Shown here: positions 24,592 to 32,772 of the stretch, one piece after another
Numbering within the stretch: the first letter of the stretch is position 1
Layout: each line of letters starts with the position of its first letter
NCBI GenBank assembly: GCA_052298855.1
Contig: DAVZXP010000007.1
Location: forward strand, 94,652-158,651
Origin: Fimenecus sp052298855
GTDB lineage: Bacteria > Bacillota > Clostridia > Oscillospirales > Acutalibacteraceae
Length of the DNA stretch: 64,000 nt
Direction of reading: 5' to 3'
Position numbers and translations under genes: made by a program
Notes under the pieces: generated by a model
What the model was told of the DNA's origin: nothing
What the model saw: only the letters and a program-made list of their open reading frames with translations
Databases searched by the model: none

Positions 24592-24807
24592 ATGGAAACA
24601 GAGAGATTAAAAAGAATAAACGAATTGGCACATAAAGAAAAGACTGAGGGCTTGACCGAGGCGGAAAAAGCCGAACAGGCGAAGCTTCGTAAGGAATACC
24701 TTGCTGCGTTCAAGAAAAACCTTGTCGCAGAGCTTGACAATACCTATATCGTTGACGAGCAGGGGCACAAGCGCAAGGTCTGCCGTAAAGACAGCACAAT
24801 GAATTGA
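24592..24807 (+). CDS. DUF896 (YnzC-like) family protein
   Basis: Protein of 71 aa. The pattern RINELAHKEKTEGLTEAEKA followed by KLRKEYLAAFKKNLVAELD is the DUF896 helix-turn-helix. The Bacillus homologue YnzC is encoded beside the SOS gene yneA; here no LexA box is seen. The ATG has AAGGGAAG about 8 nt upstream. Single-gene unit; role unknown. Confidence 0.88.
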   Translation: METERLKRINELAHKEKTEGLTEAEKAEQAKLRKEYLAAFKKNLVAELDNTYIVDEQGHKRKVCRKDSTMN

Positions 24808-24890
24808 AAATTGAATTAAACCGTAGGCATAACATCAATTTTATACTCTTGTGCTTTAGAATTTCATAATGCAAAATATCCTTGAGCAAT

Positions 24891-24930
24891 AAAAATCGGA
24901 CAGCCATATAAATTGGCTGTCCGATTTTTA
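24891..24930. terminator. Bidirectional terminator
   Basis: Perfect 15-bp stem AAAAATCGGACAGCC / GGCTGTCCGATTTTT with T tracts on both strands. It ends the DUF896 unit and the convergent MATE gene. Confidence 0.9.
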
Positions 24931-24940
24931 TTTGTTATGC

Positions 24941-26281
24941 TTACTTCTGAATTTTTTCCTTTTTCCACGGACCTGTTACATAGAACACAATCGACAGAAC
25001 GGTTGCGACGCACCAGCCGACAGGCCAAGCGCACCAAATTCCCGTTGCGCCAAGCGGTGTTTTCGAGAAAACCGCCGCCATAACAACACGCAAAATCAAG
25101 TCTGTAAAGGTTGCAATCATAAACTTGTTCATCATTCCCGCACCCCTCAAAATGCCGTCTGCGACAAGCTTTGCGGAAACTATGAAATAGAACGGAGAAA
25201 GTATTTTAAGATAGGTTATACCCGTCAATATTGCTGTTTCGGTAGGCTCGTCCATAAAGAGTTTGAGGAAGAACTCGCCCTTGAAGAAGTAGAGTGCGAA
25301 CAGCGGCAGGCTCAACAGCCACACCATTTTTAGTCCTGCCGTAAAGCCTTGCTTGACACGGACAAGCTTTCCTGCACCCATATTCTGTGCGGTGTAATTT
25401 GAAATTCCGTTTCCGAGGGTTGTAAACGAAGTAATTACAAGGTTATTGAGCTTGACCGCCGCCGAATATCCTGCCATTACGGGAGCACCGAAGCCGTTGA
25501 TAATGCCCTGAATGATTATATTTCCGATTGAAATAAAACTCTGCTGCAGGGTGCTCGGAATAGCGATTATAACAATCTGCTTTAAGATATTCTTGTCAAA
25601 AATCGGGCAGTTCTTTTCCTTGTCGATTTTATTAAGTCTTTTGAAAACCACCGCAATCGCAAGTATGCAGCTGATGCCTTGACAAATGAATGTTGCCCAT
25701 GCAACACCTGCTACACCCATATGAAAAGATTTTACAAACCATATATCAACCGCAATGTTTGAGAGCGAAGATACGGCGAGAAAATAAAACGGAGTTTTCG
25801 AGTCGCCTAACGCCGAAAAAATACCCGTCGCAATGTTATAGAAGAAAACAAACGGAAGTCCCCAAACATATATGTCAAGGTATAGCTTCGAGTCCGCAAA
25901 AACAATGTCGGGAGTTCTGATAAGACGAAGCAATGCACCTGAACCGAATATTCCGATAAGCATTAACAGAACGCAAAGTCCTGCGCTGAAAATGCAGGCG
26001 GTATATACGGAGGTTTTAACCTTTTTGAATTCTTTTGCACCGAAAAATCTTGAAACGACAACCGAGCAGCCCATATTACAGCCGAAAGCAAAAGCAATGA
26101 AAATTAACGTGATTTCATAGCTGTTTCCGACTGCCGCAAGGGCGTTTTCGCCTACAAATTTACCTGCTACGAAGCTGTCTGCTATATTATAAAGCTGTTG
26201 GAAAATTATGCTTCCGAAAAGCGGCAAGCAGAATTTCCACAAAACCGATTGCGGTTTTCCGACTGTCAAATCCTTATTCAT
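24941..26281 (-). CDS. MATE-family efflux transporter
   Basis: Protein of 446 aa with 12 membrane segments. The N-terminal block LPLFGSIIFQQLYNIADSFV and the GKFVGENALAAVGNS stretch are typical of MATE/NorM pumps, which expel cationic drugs or metabolites with sodium or proton exchange. Its start overlaps the end of the cytidylate-kinase-like gene by 8 bp, so the two are translationally linked. Substrate unknown. A second MATE gene is at 53720. Confidence 0.92.
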   Translation of the reverse strand: MNKDLTVGKPQSVLWKFCLPLFGSIIFQQLYNIADSFVAGKFVGENALAAVGNSYEITLIFIAFAFGCNMGCSVVVSRFFGAKEFKKVKTSVYTACIFSAGLCVLLMLIGIFGSGALLRLIRTPDIVFADSKLYLDIYVWGLPFVFFYNIATGIFSALGDSKTPFYFLAVSSLSNIAVDIWFVKSFHMGVAGVAWATFICQGISCILAIAVVFKRLNKIDKEKNCPIFDKNILKQIVIIAIPSTLQQSFISIGNIIIQGIINGFGAPVMAGYSAAVKLNNLVITSFTTLGNGISNYTAQNMGAGKLVRVKQGFTAGLKMVWLLSLPLFALYFFKGEFFLKLFMDEPTETAILTGITYLKILSPFYFIVSAKLVADGILRGAGMMNKFMIATFTDLILRVVMAAVFSKTPLGATGIWCAWPVGWCVATVLSIVFYVTGPWKKEKIQK

Positions 26282-26894
26282 TTTCTTTTCCTTCCATTTC
26301 CTTCAAGCATTTTATTATTGTATTTACACATATATCCATACCGAGTGCACTGCTTGAGAGCATAATATTATAGCTTTCGGGCATACCCCATTGAGTGTCC
26401 GAATAAAAATCAAAAAACTGTTTTCTCATTCTGTCCATATGCTTTATTCTGTGAGCCGCCGCCCTTTCGTCAAGACGGTTTCTATTCATTACACGGCGTA
26501 CTCTGTCCTCATGGTCGGCATAGATGAACACCGACAGCACCTCGTCCTTAGGAAGTATCGCCGAGGCACAGCGACCGATTATAACACAATCGCCTTTTTT
26601 GCCGATTTCCTCGATAACTCTTTTTTCAGCGTCATAGGCAAGCTGACTTTCGGAATAAAACGCATTCCCTATCCCTGCCATATCCGCATACGGATTACCG
26701 CTTAAAAACTGAATACTGTTAATAGGCGACTCTTCGGTTTTTGAGATGAATTCCTCGCTCATTCCCGATTCAAACGCCGCTTTTTTAATAAGCAGCTTAT
26801 CATAGCATGGAATTTGAAGAGTGCGTGCAAGCTTTTCTCCTATTTCACGTCCGCCGCTTCCGTACTGTCTACCAATACAAATAATCTTGCTCAT
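26274..26894 (-). CDS. Cytidylate kinase-like family protein
   Basis: Protein of 206 aa beginning MSKIICIGRQYGSGGREIGE, with a P-loop-like GRQYGSGGREIGEKLA that is characteristic of the cytidylate-kinase-like AAA family (Cytidylate_kin_2) rather than of Cmk itself. It likely phosphorylates a nucleotide, but the substrate is not established. The ATG at 26894 is preferred (GGAAG upstream) over an in-frame start at 26942 that adds a basic extension. It precedes and overlaps the MATE gene; the LysR gene is divergent. Confidence 0.85.
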   Translation of the reverse strand: MSKIICIGRQYGSGGREIGEKLARTLQIPCYDKLLIKKAAFESGMSEEFISKTEESPINSIQFLSGNPYADMAGIGNAFYSESQLAYDAEKRVIEEIGKKGDCVIIGRCASAILPKDEVLSVFIYADHEDRVRRVMNRNRLDERAAAHRIKHMDRMRKQFFDFYSDTQWGMPESYNIMLSSSALGMDICVNTIIKCLKEMEGKENE

Positions 26895-27020
26895 ATCCGT
26901 CGCTTCCTTTTGAATTTTTACTGTTGCTTTTCTTGAACGCATATATTATAATTTGATTTAAGATATATGTAAAATGTAAATTTTAAGTTTTGATATATCA
27001 TTTTTATATGGAGAAAAGCT

Positions 27021-27905
27021 ATGAACATCAGCTACGATTATTACAAAATTTTCTATTTCGTTGCAAAATACGGCAGTTTCACGGCTGCGGCAAATGTGCT
27101 GTTCGGTAATCAGCCTAACATAACAAGGGCTATAAAAAAGCTTGAAAATGAGCTCGGATGCACGTTGTTTATCCGCCACAGGCACGGTGTGACTCTCACA
27201 CCCGAGGGCGAAAAGCTATATGCGAGAATTGCAACGGCTGTCGAGAGTATAAAGCTCGGCGAGGAAGAAATCGAGCAGGATAAAAGCCTGCAATCGGGCA
27301 AGGTTACGGTTGCCGTAAGCGAAATTGCGCTTCACTGTTCACTTTTGCCTGCACTCAAAAAGTTCAGAAGCAATTACTCGGGCGTTAAACTCAAAATTTC
27401 AAGCCTTACAACTCCGCTGGCTATTGAAATGCTCAAAAACGGCCTTGCCGATTTTGCGCTTGTAACAGAGCCGTTTGATTTACCGTCGGAATTACATTCC
27501 GTAAAGCTAAGAAGCGTAAAAGAAGCGCCTGTATGCAGTTCAAAACTGTCTTTGGAAACGGGAACAACGCTTACAGCCCGTCAACTGCTCCAATATTCTA
27601 TTATCGGACTTGGCGAAAGAACAGGTTCTAACAAATTCTTTACAGATTATTTCAACTCGTCGGGATTAACTTTTGAGCCTGAAATCGAAGCGAGCTCTGC
27701 CGACCAAATTTTGCCTATGGTAAGGTCAGATCTCGGAATAGGCTTTGTTCCGCAGGAGTTTTTAGAAAAAGAAGATTTGTCCAATTTCACAATTCTCAAT
27801 GTTGCTCCTCCTATTCCTGAAAGAAATATCTGCCTTATTAAAAGAAAAGGTGTTCATTCGTCACTTGCGGCATCGGAGCTTGAAAGAATAATCTTTTGCG
27901 GGTGA
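27021..27905 (+). CDS. LysR-family transcriptional regulator
   Basis: Protein of 294 aa. The N-terminal winged helix reads YFVAKYGSFTAAANVLFGNQ then PNITRAIKKLENELGCTLF (residues 12-50), standard for LysR. The C-terminal effector domain spans about 95-290. GGAG is 8 nt before the ATG. A perfect 10-bp palindrome TGATATATCA at 26991-27000 in the intergenic region could be part of its operator. It diverges from the kinase-MATE pair, the usual target arrangement for LysR regulators. Confidence 0.9.
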   Translation: MNISYDYYKIFYFVAKYGSFTAAANVLFGNQPNITRAIKKLENELGCTLFIRHRHGVTLTPEGEKLYARIATAVESIKLGEEEIEQDKSLQSGKVTVAVSEIALHCSLLPALKKFRSNYSGVKLKISSLTTPLAIEMLKNGLADFALVTEPFDLPSELHSVKLRSVKEAPVCSSKLSLETGTTLTARQLLQYSIIGLGERTGSNKFFTDYFNSSGLTFEPEIEASSADQILPMVRSDLGIGFVPQEFLEKEDLSNFTILNVAPPIPERNICLIKRKGVHSSLAASELERIIFCG

Positions 27906-27933
27906 AGATTTTTTCAAAATTAAAATAAAACCC

Positions 27934-27962
27934 TTGAAAATTGGCGAAAATGAAAGTATAAT
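27934..27962 (+). promoter_or_regulatory. Promoter of the PHP gene
   Basis: -35 TTGAAA, 17-bp spacer, perfect -10 TATAAT, about 98 bp before the start codon. Confidence 0.6.
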
Positions 27963-28060
27963 TATATATATAGTATATTGAGGATTTATGCGCTTAAATT
28001 TACACATAACTCATTTTCAGTGAAATATATGATACTTAATTGTTTTGAGGAGGAAAGAAA

Positions 28061-28951
28061 TTGAACGGAGATTTACATTGTCACACTAAACTTTCAGACG
28101 GTTCTCTCGGTATTGAAGACTTAATTATTTTAGCTAAAAAAAGAGGTATTACCACCATTGCGATTACAGACCACGACTGCCTTGCGGGAACAGTCAGAGG
28201 TAAAATAATCGGCGAGAGATACGGTATTCAGGTTATCCCCGGCGTTGAATTGTCGGCAACCGATACAAAGACAGGCAAAAAAGTTCACATTCTTTGCTAT
28301 CTCAGCGATATGCCTGCAAGACTTGAGGGACTTTGCCACAAGAATTCTCTTGCAAGGAAAAAAGCGGCTCATATTATGATGCTTCACACCGCTAAAAGAT
28401 ACCCCGTAACCACAGAATTCATCGTTAAATGCGCTACGGGCTCAACCAATATTTATAAGTCTCACATTATGCAGGCACTTATGGAATCGGGTTATACAAC
28501 CTCGATTTACGGCGAGCTTTACAACGAGCTTTTCAGCAAGGACTCGCCCAACAACATTCTTGTTGACCCGAAATACCCCGATATTGAAGAGGTTATCGGT
28601 GCGGTACACGACGCAGGCGGTGTAGCTGTTCTTGCTCACCCGTATATGTTTGACAATCTCGACTCCTTGCCGAGACTTATCGAATGCGGTCTTGACGGAA
28701 TTGAAGTATGGCATCCGTCGGCTGACGAGGCACAGCAGGACGAGCTTAAAAAGCTTGCGACAAAGCATAAATTACTTATGACAGGCGGTACGGATTTCCA
28801 CGGTCTTTATAACGATAAGGTTATTTCGATCGGCGACTACGGCACACCCGACGACGCCCTTTCAAAGCTTATGGGTTATAAGGCAAAGCAAAAGCGTTTG
28901 CTTAAAAAAGCACAGAAGCTTGCCGAGGAAAAGGCTGCCGAAAACGCATAA
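28061..28951 (+). CDS. PHP-domain metal-dependent phosphoesterase (YciV/TrpH-like)
   Basis: Protein of 296 aa with the PHP motifs DLHCHTKLSDG, ITDHDCLAGT, GVELSA and LAHPYMF, and TGGTDFHG near the C-terminus. Related enzymes (RNase AM, YciV) hydrolyse 3',5'-nucleoside bisphosphates or the 5' ends of short RNAs. The start is TTG, chosen because GAGGAGG lies 8 nt upstream and no ATG fits. A gene of unknown function follows 19 bp later, probably in the same operon. Confidence 0.9.
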   Translation: MNGDLHCHTKLSDGSLGIEDLIILAKKRGITTIAITDHDCLAGTVRGKIIGERYGIQVIPGVELSATDTKTGKKVHILCYLSDMPARLEGLCHKNSLARKKAAHIMMLHTAKRYPVTTEFIVKCATGSTNIYKSHIMQALMESGYTTSIYGELYNELFSKDSPNNILVDPKYPDIEEVIGAVHDAGGVAVLAHPYMFDNLDSLPRLIECGLDGIEVWHPSADEAQQDELKKLATKHKLLMTGGTDFHGLYNDKVISIGDYGTPDDALSKLMGYKAKQKRLLKKAQKLAEEKAAENA

Positions 28952-28970
28952 TCCAATACGGAGGTCTATT

Positions 28971-29528
28971 ATGGACGACGATATTAAAATCTTTAATGCC
29001 AAACCGAAAAACGACACACTTGACAGTATCGCTCTGATCGAAGAGATGAATACTCAGCGTATGAACGGCAACACCGAAAAGGCTAAACAGCTTGGTAAAT
29101 ATCTTGCCGAGCGTTTCCTTGACAGTGCTGAACTTAGGCGCTCACTTGAGGAGGAAATCGGAACGCTTGATTATCCCCCGAAGATTATTTTGCAGATAAA
29201 GATTTTGGTGTTCTTTACGGCTGAATATTGCATTAACAGGCTTTTACCAAACACCCTGCTCAAAAGCACGGCAACAAATACTATTTATGACCGTGTTATG
29301 AAAAACGCAGGTGAATTTTACAAAGAGTTTTCCGACGGTGTCGAGTACAGCTTTTATTATCTTGCAGTTAAAAAGGAAGATGTTTTGAAAGCGGTCGGCA
29401 AGACCTTTGCTATGATTTGCCGAAAGGAAGACGATGAAACCTACAAGAAGCTCGGAAGCGATATTTTCAGAGTTGTTTCAAAGGAAGTTCAGTCGATTAT
29501 CGAAGGCTATAATTTCATAACCGAATAA
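28971..29528 (+). CDS. Conserved hypothetical protein (185 aa)
   Basis: The ATG at 28971 follows ACGGAGG; an earlier in-frame start at 28920 overlaps the PHP gene and is not supported. The protein is mostly helical, soluble and without cysteine pairs; the first 20 residues are acidic (MDDDIKIFNAKPKNDTLDSI). I cannot name the family. It is co-transcribed with the PHP phosphoesterase and followed by a strong terminator. Confidence 0.7.
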   Translation: MDDDIKIFNAKPKNDTLDSIALIEEMNTQRMNGNTEKAKQLGKYLAERFLDSAELRRSLEEEIGTLDYPPKIILQIKILVFFTAEYCINRLLPNTLLKSTATNTIYDRVMKNAGEFYKEFSDGVEYSFYYLAVKKEDVLKAVGKTFAMICRKEDDETYKKLGSDIFRVVSKEVQSIIEGYNFITE

Positions 29529-29541
29529 GTGAACATAAATT

Positions 29542-29572
29542 AACCCCTCTTGAAATTCAAGAGGGGTTTTAC
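29542..29572 (+). terminator. Terminator after the hypothetical gene
   Basis: Stem AACCCCTCTTGAA / TTCAAGAGGGGTT with a 1-3 nt loop, then TTTAC. It may also act weakly for the convergent GPH transporter gene. Confidence 0.75.
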
Positions 29573-29586
29573 TATGCTTTGTTTTA

Positions 29587-31074
29587 TTATTCTATTACAA
29601 TGCCTTCCGCTTTTCTCTTTTCGGCAAGCTCTTCGAGTATACGCTTTTTGTTGTCGCCCGAAATCTTATAGAAGAACATCGGAATTGCACACAGCAAGAG
29701 GCTGATACCGGGAACTATCGAAACAAGCGAGAACATTGCAAAACGGTGTCCTGCCGCAAGGTCGGTAGCCGCTACTATCGCAGTCGAGCTATACATCTTT
29801 TCAGGTTCAAGACCTATGAACATATACATGAGAACGATACCCGAAGTGGCAAGTGCGTTGCCGAGTTTGTTTACAAAGCCCTGACAAGCTGAGCCGAGAC
29901 CGTTATCTCTAAAGCCTGTTTTAAGTTCCATATAATCAAGGCAGTCGCCTATCATAGCATAAGAAATAACATTGAGAACGCCAAGCGGTATGCAGGAAAT
30001 AAGCACGAACGGAATACAAATATAAAGGTTCATTGTAAACCAACCGATAAGCGTCGTGAATATGCTTGCAACGAAGCCGAGCAAACAGGTTACAATTACA
30101 ATCTTTTTATAATCGTACTTTTTCATAAGCACGGGCATAAATAGCATTGCGCCGAACATACCTACTATTGCACAAACTTGGAAAATTGTCTTAACCGAAG
30201 AAACGCTTGCCTCAATCGCCGCCACACGCTCTGCATCGGATAGTCCGTTCAAATCGGGACCTATATAAAAAGCGTATCTCGCAACGTGAACTGCCGCCGC
30301 CTGCACCATATATCTGCCTGAAGAAAGTATTCCCATTGCGATAACGAGCATAAGCGGTTTGCACTTGAAAATTCTTGAAAGCTGACTGGGTTCACCGGGT
30401 TGAGGCTTTCTGTCGGGAATGACAACTCTCTCTTTAACTCTGAAATATGAATTTGCGTAAAGTATAATTCCGATAACAACCGTAACGATTGCCATAATAA
30501 GATACTTTTTCTTATTATAATCAAGTCCGTCGGATGTGCCGAGGATTTTCGGAAGTGTAAGACCGATAACGAGGAAAAGCACCTCGGGAACAGCAGAGCC
30601 GACGCCGTTGAACGTTCTGCCGATAGAGATTACTCTGCCTCTCTCGTCTGCGTCAGGGGTCAAAACATTAGGCAAACTCCAAAACGGAACGTCAGCCATT
30701 GTATAAATCATACCCCAAACAACATAGACAACCGCCGAGTATATCATAAGTTCCTTTTTTTCAAGATTAGGACTCAAATACATAAGCACCGTAAGCACGC
30801 CAATCGGAATTGCGGCATAAATTATATACGGACGCATTTTTCCGTGCTTTGTGGTTCTGCGGTCAACAATCATACCCATGAGCGGATCATTGATTGCATC
30901 CCAAATTCTTGCAAGAAGCATAAGCAACAGCACGAACATGGGTGTAAGCTGCAAAACGTTCAGATAATAGTCACTTATGTAGCTTGACATCATAGCGTAT
31001 ATCATTCCCTGTCCCATAGCGGCAAGGCAGAATGAATACATTTCTTTTTTTGGAAGATAAGTTTTCGATGACAT
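29587..31074 (-). CDS. GPH-family (glycoside-pentoside-hexuronide) sugar transporter
   Basis: Protein of 495 aa with about 12 membrane segments. LLARIWDAINDPLMGMIVDR in the TM2-3 region is the diagnostic GPH motif containing the cation-site aspartate, and the following RRTTKHGKMRPYI is typical. These symporters take up sugars or glycosides with sodium or protons. AAAGGAG stands before the ATG. It is a single-gene unit; the substrate is not indicated by its neighbours. Confidence 0.9.
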   Translation of the reverse strand: MSSKTYLPKKEMYSFCLAAMGQGMIYAMMSSYISDYYLNVLQLTPMFVLLLMLLARIWDAINDPLMGMIVDRRTTKHGKMRPYIIYAAIPIGVLTVLMYLSPNLEKKELMIYSAVVYVVWGMIYTMADVPFWSLPNVLTPDADERGRVISIGRTFNGVGSAVPEVLFLVIGLTLPKILGTSDGLDYNKKKYLIMAIVTVVIGIILYANSYFRVKERVVIPDRKPQPGEPSQLSRIFKCKPLMLVIAMGILSSGRYMVQAAAVHVARYAFYIGPDLNGLSDAERVAAIEASVSSVKTIFQVCAIVGMFGAMLFMPVLMKKYDYKKIVIVTCLLGFVASIFTTLIGWFTMNLYICIPFVLISCIPLGVLNVISYAMIGDCLDYMELKTGFRDNGLGSACQGFVNKLGNALATSGIVLMYMFIGLEPEKMYSSTAIVAATDLAAGHRFAMFSLVSIVPGISLLLCAIPMFFYKISGDNKKRILEELAEKRKAEGIVIE

Positions 31075-31309
31075 GGTGCGCTCCTTTTGAAAATTTTAAT
31101 ATAGTCCCATTATACTATAAATTACACCGCCTTGCAGTAGAAATAACAGAGCGATATTTGGTCAAAATAACTAAAGAAGCGATTAAAAAAGCCGATTGAT
31201 TAACTATTGGCTTTAATTGTGTCTATTAAATTGTTTTGCGAAATTTTATATAAAAGCAAATTCCTACACTAAATCATTGCGGTTGTTATCAAATTGAATT
31301 CAATATCGT

Positions 31310-31395
31310 ACCGTAGGGACAGCCCTTGCGGCTGTCTGTGAATTTGATTTAATATGTAATTTTTTGCGGACAGGGGCGAGCCCTGTCCCTACGGT
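31310..31395. repeat. Two-hairpin palindromic repeat, family A (86 bp)
   Basis: Terminal inverted repeats ACCGTAGGGACAG / CTGTCCCTACGGT. Inner hairpins are GACAGCCCTTGCGGCTGTC and GGACAGGGGCGAGCCCTGTCC. It is a rearranged copy of the element at 1945-2031. Confidence 0.65.
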
Positions 31396-31446
31396 ATGAT
31401 ATATAATGATTTACGGCTAATATGACATTGAAAAATTTCGCACAAC

Positions 31447-31518
31447 CGTAGGGGCGACCTGCGGTCGCCCGTCAATTCATAGCAAATAAAAAACGGGCGA
31501 ACACAGTTCGCCCCTACG
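31447..31518. repeat. Two-hairpin palindromic repeat, family B (72 bp)
   Basis: Reverse-complement copy of 12444-12515 with ends CGTAGGGGCGA / TCGCCCCTACG. Next to it, 31575-31610, lies a family D palindrome (GGCGGCAGCAAGCCACCGCC) leading into the tRNA-Glu array. Nothing coding is seen in 31075-31680. Confidence 0.65.
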
Positions 31519-31599
31519 GATTGTAGGTGTATTTTTATATCATATCTGCCGTATATTATCATATATCAGCGACAATCTAACGGCGGCAGCAAGCCACCG

Positions 31600-31650
31600 C
31601 CCTACCGTGTACCATATGGACTAAGAGTTCTATTCTCTATTTAATCACAT
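31600..31650 (-). repeat. Terminal partial unit of the tRNA-Glu array
   Basis: On the minus strand it reads AGAGAATAGAACTCTTAGTC, then CCATATGG and a family D palindrome. It is the same junction that ends the tRNA-Lys array at 12331-12398. Confidence 0.65.
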
Positions 31651-31682
31651 TTTAATGTTACTACTAAAAATGAATTAGATAA

Positions 31683-31881
31683 AAAATAAGAGCATCCTTA
31701 CGGATACTCTTTTTCTTTTGGTGACCCGGACGAGAATCGAACAAGGCTTCGCCTTGTTCATTTGCTTCGCAAACATCCTATTATATGTCCCTTTTTGCTA
31801 CGCAAAAAGATGGACTATGAGTTCGATTCTCTATAAATTGTTCTGATATTAAGCTTTGTTATAAAAATCAAATTGGATATG
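31683..31881 (-). repeat. 198-bp repeat unit derived from tRNA-Glu
   Basis: In minus orientation, starting after the real tRNA-Glu terminator: AT-rich linker, then a body bounded by GAGAATCGAACTC (31819-31832) and GTTCGATTCTC (31732-31742), with hairpins CTTTTTGCGTAGCAAAAAG, TTTGCGAAGCAAA and AACAAGGCGAAGCCTTGTT. It is followed by a copy of the tRNA-Glu 3' end (TCGTCCGGGTCACC) and its terminator. The copy differs from the real tRNA end and terminator at about 2 of 59 positions. The body is homologous to that of the tRNA-Lys array. Confidence 0.85.
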
Positions 31882-31911
31882 AAAAAAGAGCATCCTTGCG
31901 GATACTCTTTT
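31882..31911 (-). terminator. Terminator of tRNA-Glu
   Basis: Minus strand: AAAGAGTATCC / GGATGCTCTTT with a GCAA loop, then a T tract. It is almost the same hairpin as that of tRNA-Lys. Confidence 0.85.
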
Positions 31912-31916
31912 TCTTT

Positions 31917-31991
31917 TGGTGACCCGGACGAGAATCGAACTCGTGTTACCGCCGTGAAAGGGCGGTGTCTTAACCGCTTGACCACCGGGCC
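31917..31991 (-). tRNA. tRNA-Glu (anticodon TTC)
   Basis: Acceptor GGCCCGG / CCGGGTC, D-arm GGTCAAGCGGTTAAGAC, anticodon stem-loop CCGCCCTTTCACGGCGG with TTC, T-arm GAGTTCGATTCTC, CCA encoded. It lies 6 bp downstream of tRNA-Met and is the parent of the 198-bp unit. Confidence 0.97.
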
Positions 31992-31997
31992 GCCTTA

Positions 31998-32074
31998 TGG
32001 TAGCGGCAGTGGGACTTGAACCTACGACCTTTCGGGTATGAACCGAACGCTCTAGCCAACTAAGCTATGCCGCC
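31998..32074 (-). tRNA. tRNA-Met (elongator type, anticodon CAT)
   Basis: Acceptor GGCGGCA / TGCCGCT, D-arm TAGCTTAGTTGGCTAGAGC, anticodon stem-loop TTCGGTTCATACCCGAA, CCA encoded. The first base pair is standard, so it is not the initiator. The CAT loop resembles Bacillus elongator tRNA-Met; a tRNA-Ile2 with modified C34 cannot be fully excluded. Confidence 0.93.
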
Positions 32075-32105
32075 ATTTTATGCCGTCATTGATTACGGCT
32101 TTGAT

Positions 32106-32134
32106 ATTATAATACATTGCTTGTTGGTTGTCAA
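32106..32134 (-). promoter_or_regulatory. Promoter of the tRNA-Met/tRNA-Glu operon
   Basis: Perfect consensus: TTGACA, 17-bp spacer, TATAAT, about 31 bp before tRNA-Met. The short leader contains a small hairpin GCCGT / ACGGC. Confidence 0.85.
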
Positions 32135-32186
32135 TAGTTTTTCGCTTAAAAATTAAATTATAAAAAATTTTTTCGATTTTTGCGAA

Positions 32187-32211
32187 AATGTAACGGTTTT
32201 TGGTTTACATT
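32187..32211. promoter_or_regulatory. Inverted repeat upstream of the phage module
   Basis: AATGTAA (32187-32193) and TTACATT (32205-32211), 11 bp apart, overlap a possible -35 (TTTACA at 32204) of the terminase operon. A likely operator for a regulator encoded elsewhere. Confidence 0.45.
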
Positions 32212-32268
32212 ACCCCCGAGTTATAACTATTTATGAAAGGACTTTTTCACAAACGAAAGGAGAAATGT

Positions 32269-32772
32269 ATGACAACTAAACTGACAAAGAAAGAAAAGGA
32301 GTTTTGTGCATTGTATGTAAAGCTCCGAAACGCAAGGGAAGCTGCGGCACTTGCGGGCTACAAGGTAATGCCGCAGTTAAACGGAATACGATTGCTGTCA
32401 AGGGAAGCGGTTGCAAAGGAAATTGCCCGACTTTCACGTCTTGAAAGTGCTGTAAACGAGGCGGCGGCAGGCTTTCGCAGGCTTGCTTTCGGTTCTGTGA
32501 GTGATGCTGTAAGGTTGCTTGACGGCGAGCGTGAGAATTTAGAGGAGATGGATTTGTTTTCGGTATCCGATATTAAAATTCCAAAGGGCGGTGGTATGGA
32601 AATTAAATTCTATGACCGCCAGAAAGCGCTTGAATGTTTAGCTCAACTTGAAACCTCGGAGAGTACAGGCTCGGCAGTTCCTTTCTACAAGGCTCTCGAA
32701 AAATCCGTTGACTTCCTGTCGGGAACACCCGAATATTCTTCTTACGGCGGTGATGACAGCGATGAAGCTTAA
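32269..32772 (+). CDS. Phage terminase small subunit
   Basis: Protein of 167 aa starting MTTKLTKKEKEFCALYVKLR, then NAREAAALAGYK, the typical helix-turn-helix of PBSX-type small terminases that recognise DNA for packaging. AAAGGAG lies 8 nt before the ATG at 32269; an in-frame start 36 bp upstream has none. It is the first gene of an eight-gene module, with the large subunit gene overlapping its end by 20 bp. Confidence 0.88.
   Translation: MTTKLTKKEKEFCALYVKLRNAREAAALAGYKVMPQLNGIRLLSREAVAKEIARLSRLESAVNEAAAGFRRLAFGSVSDAVRLLDGERENLEEMDLFSVSDIKIPKGGGMEIKFYDRQKALECLAQLETSESTGSAVPFYKALEKSVDFLSGTPEYSSYGGDDSDEA

Noticed and set aside
24592..24807. SOS regulation of the DUF896 gene, as for Bacillus ynzC
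   Set aside because: No GAAC-N4-GTTC sequence is present upstream.
31732..31742. A further complete tRNA on the minus strand
   Set aside because: Only the T-loop, acceptor end and terminator of tRNA-Glu are present; the 5' half is absent.
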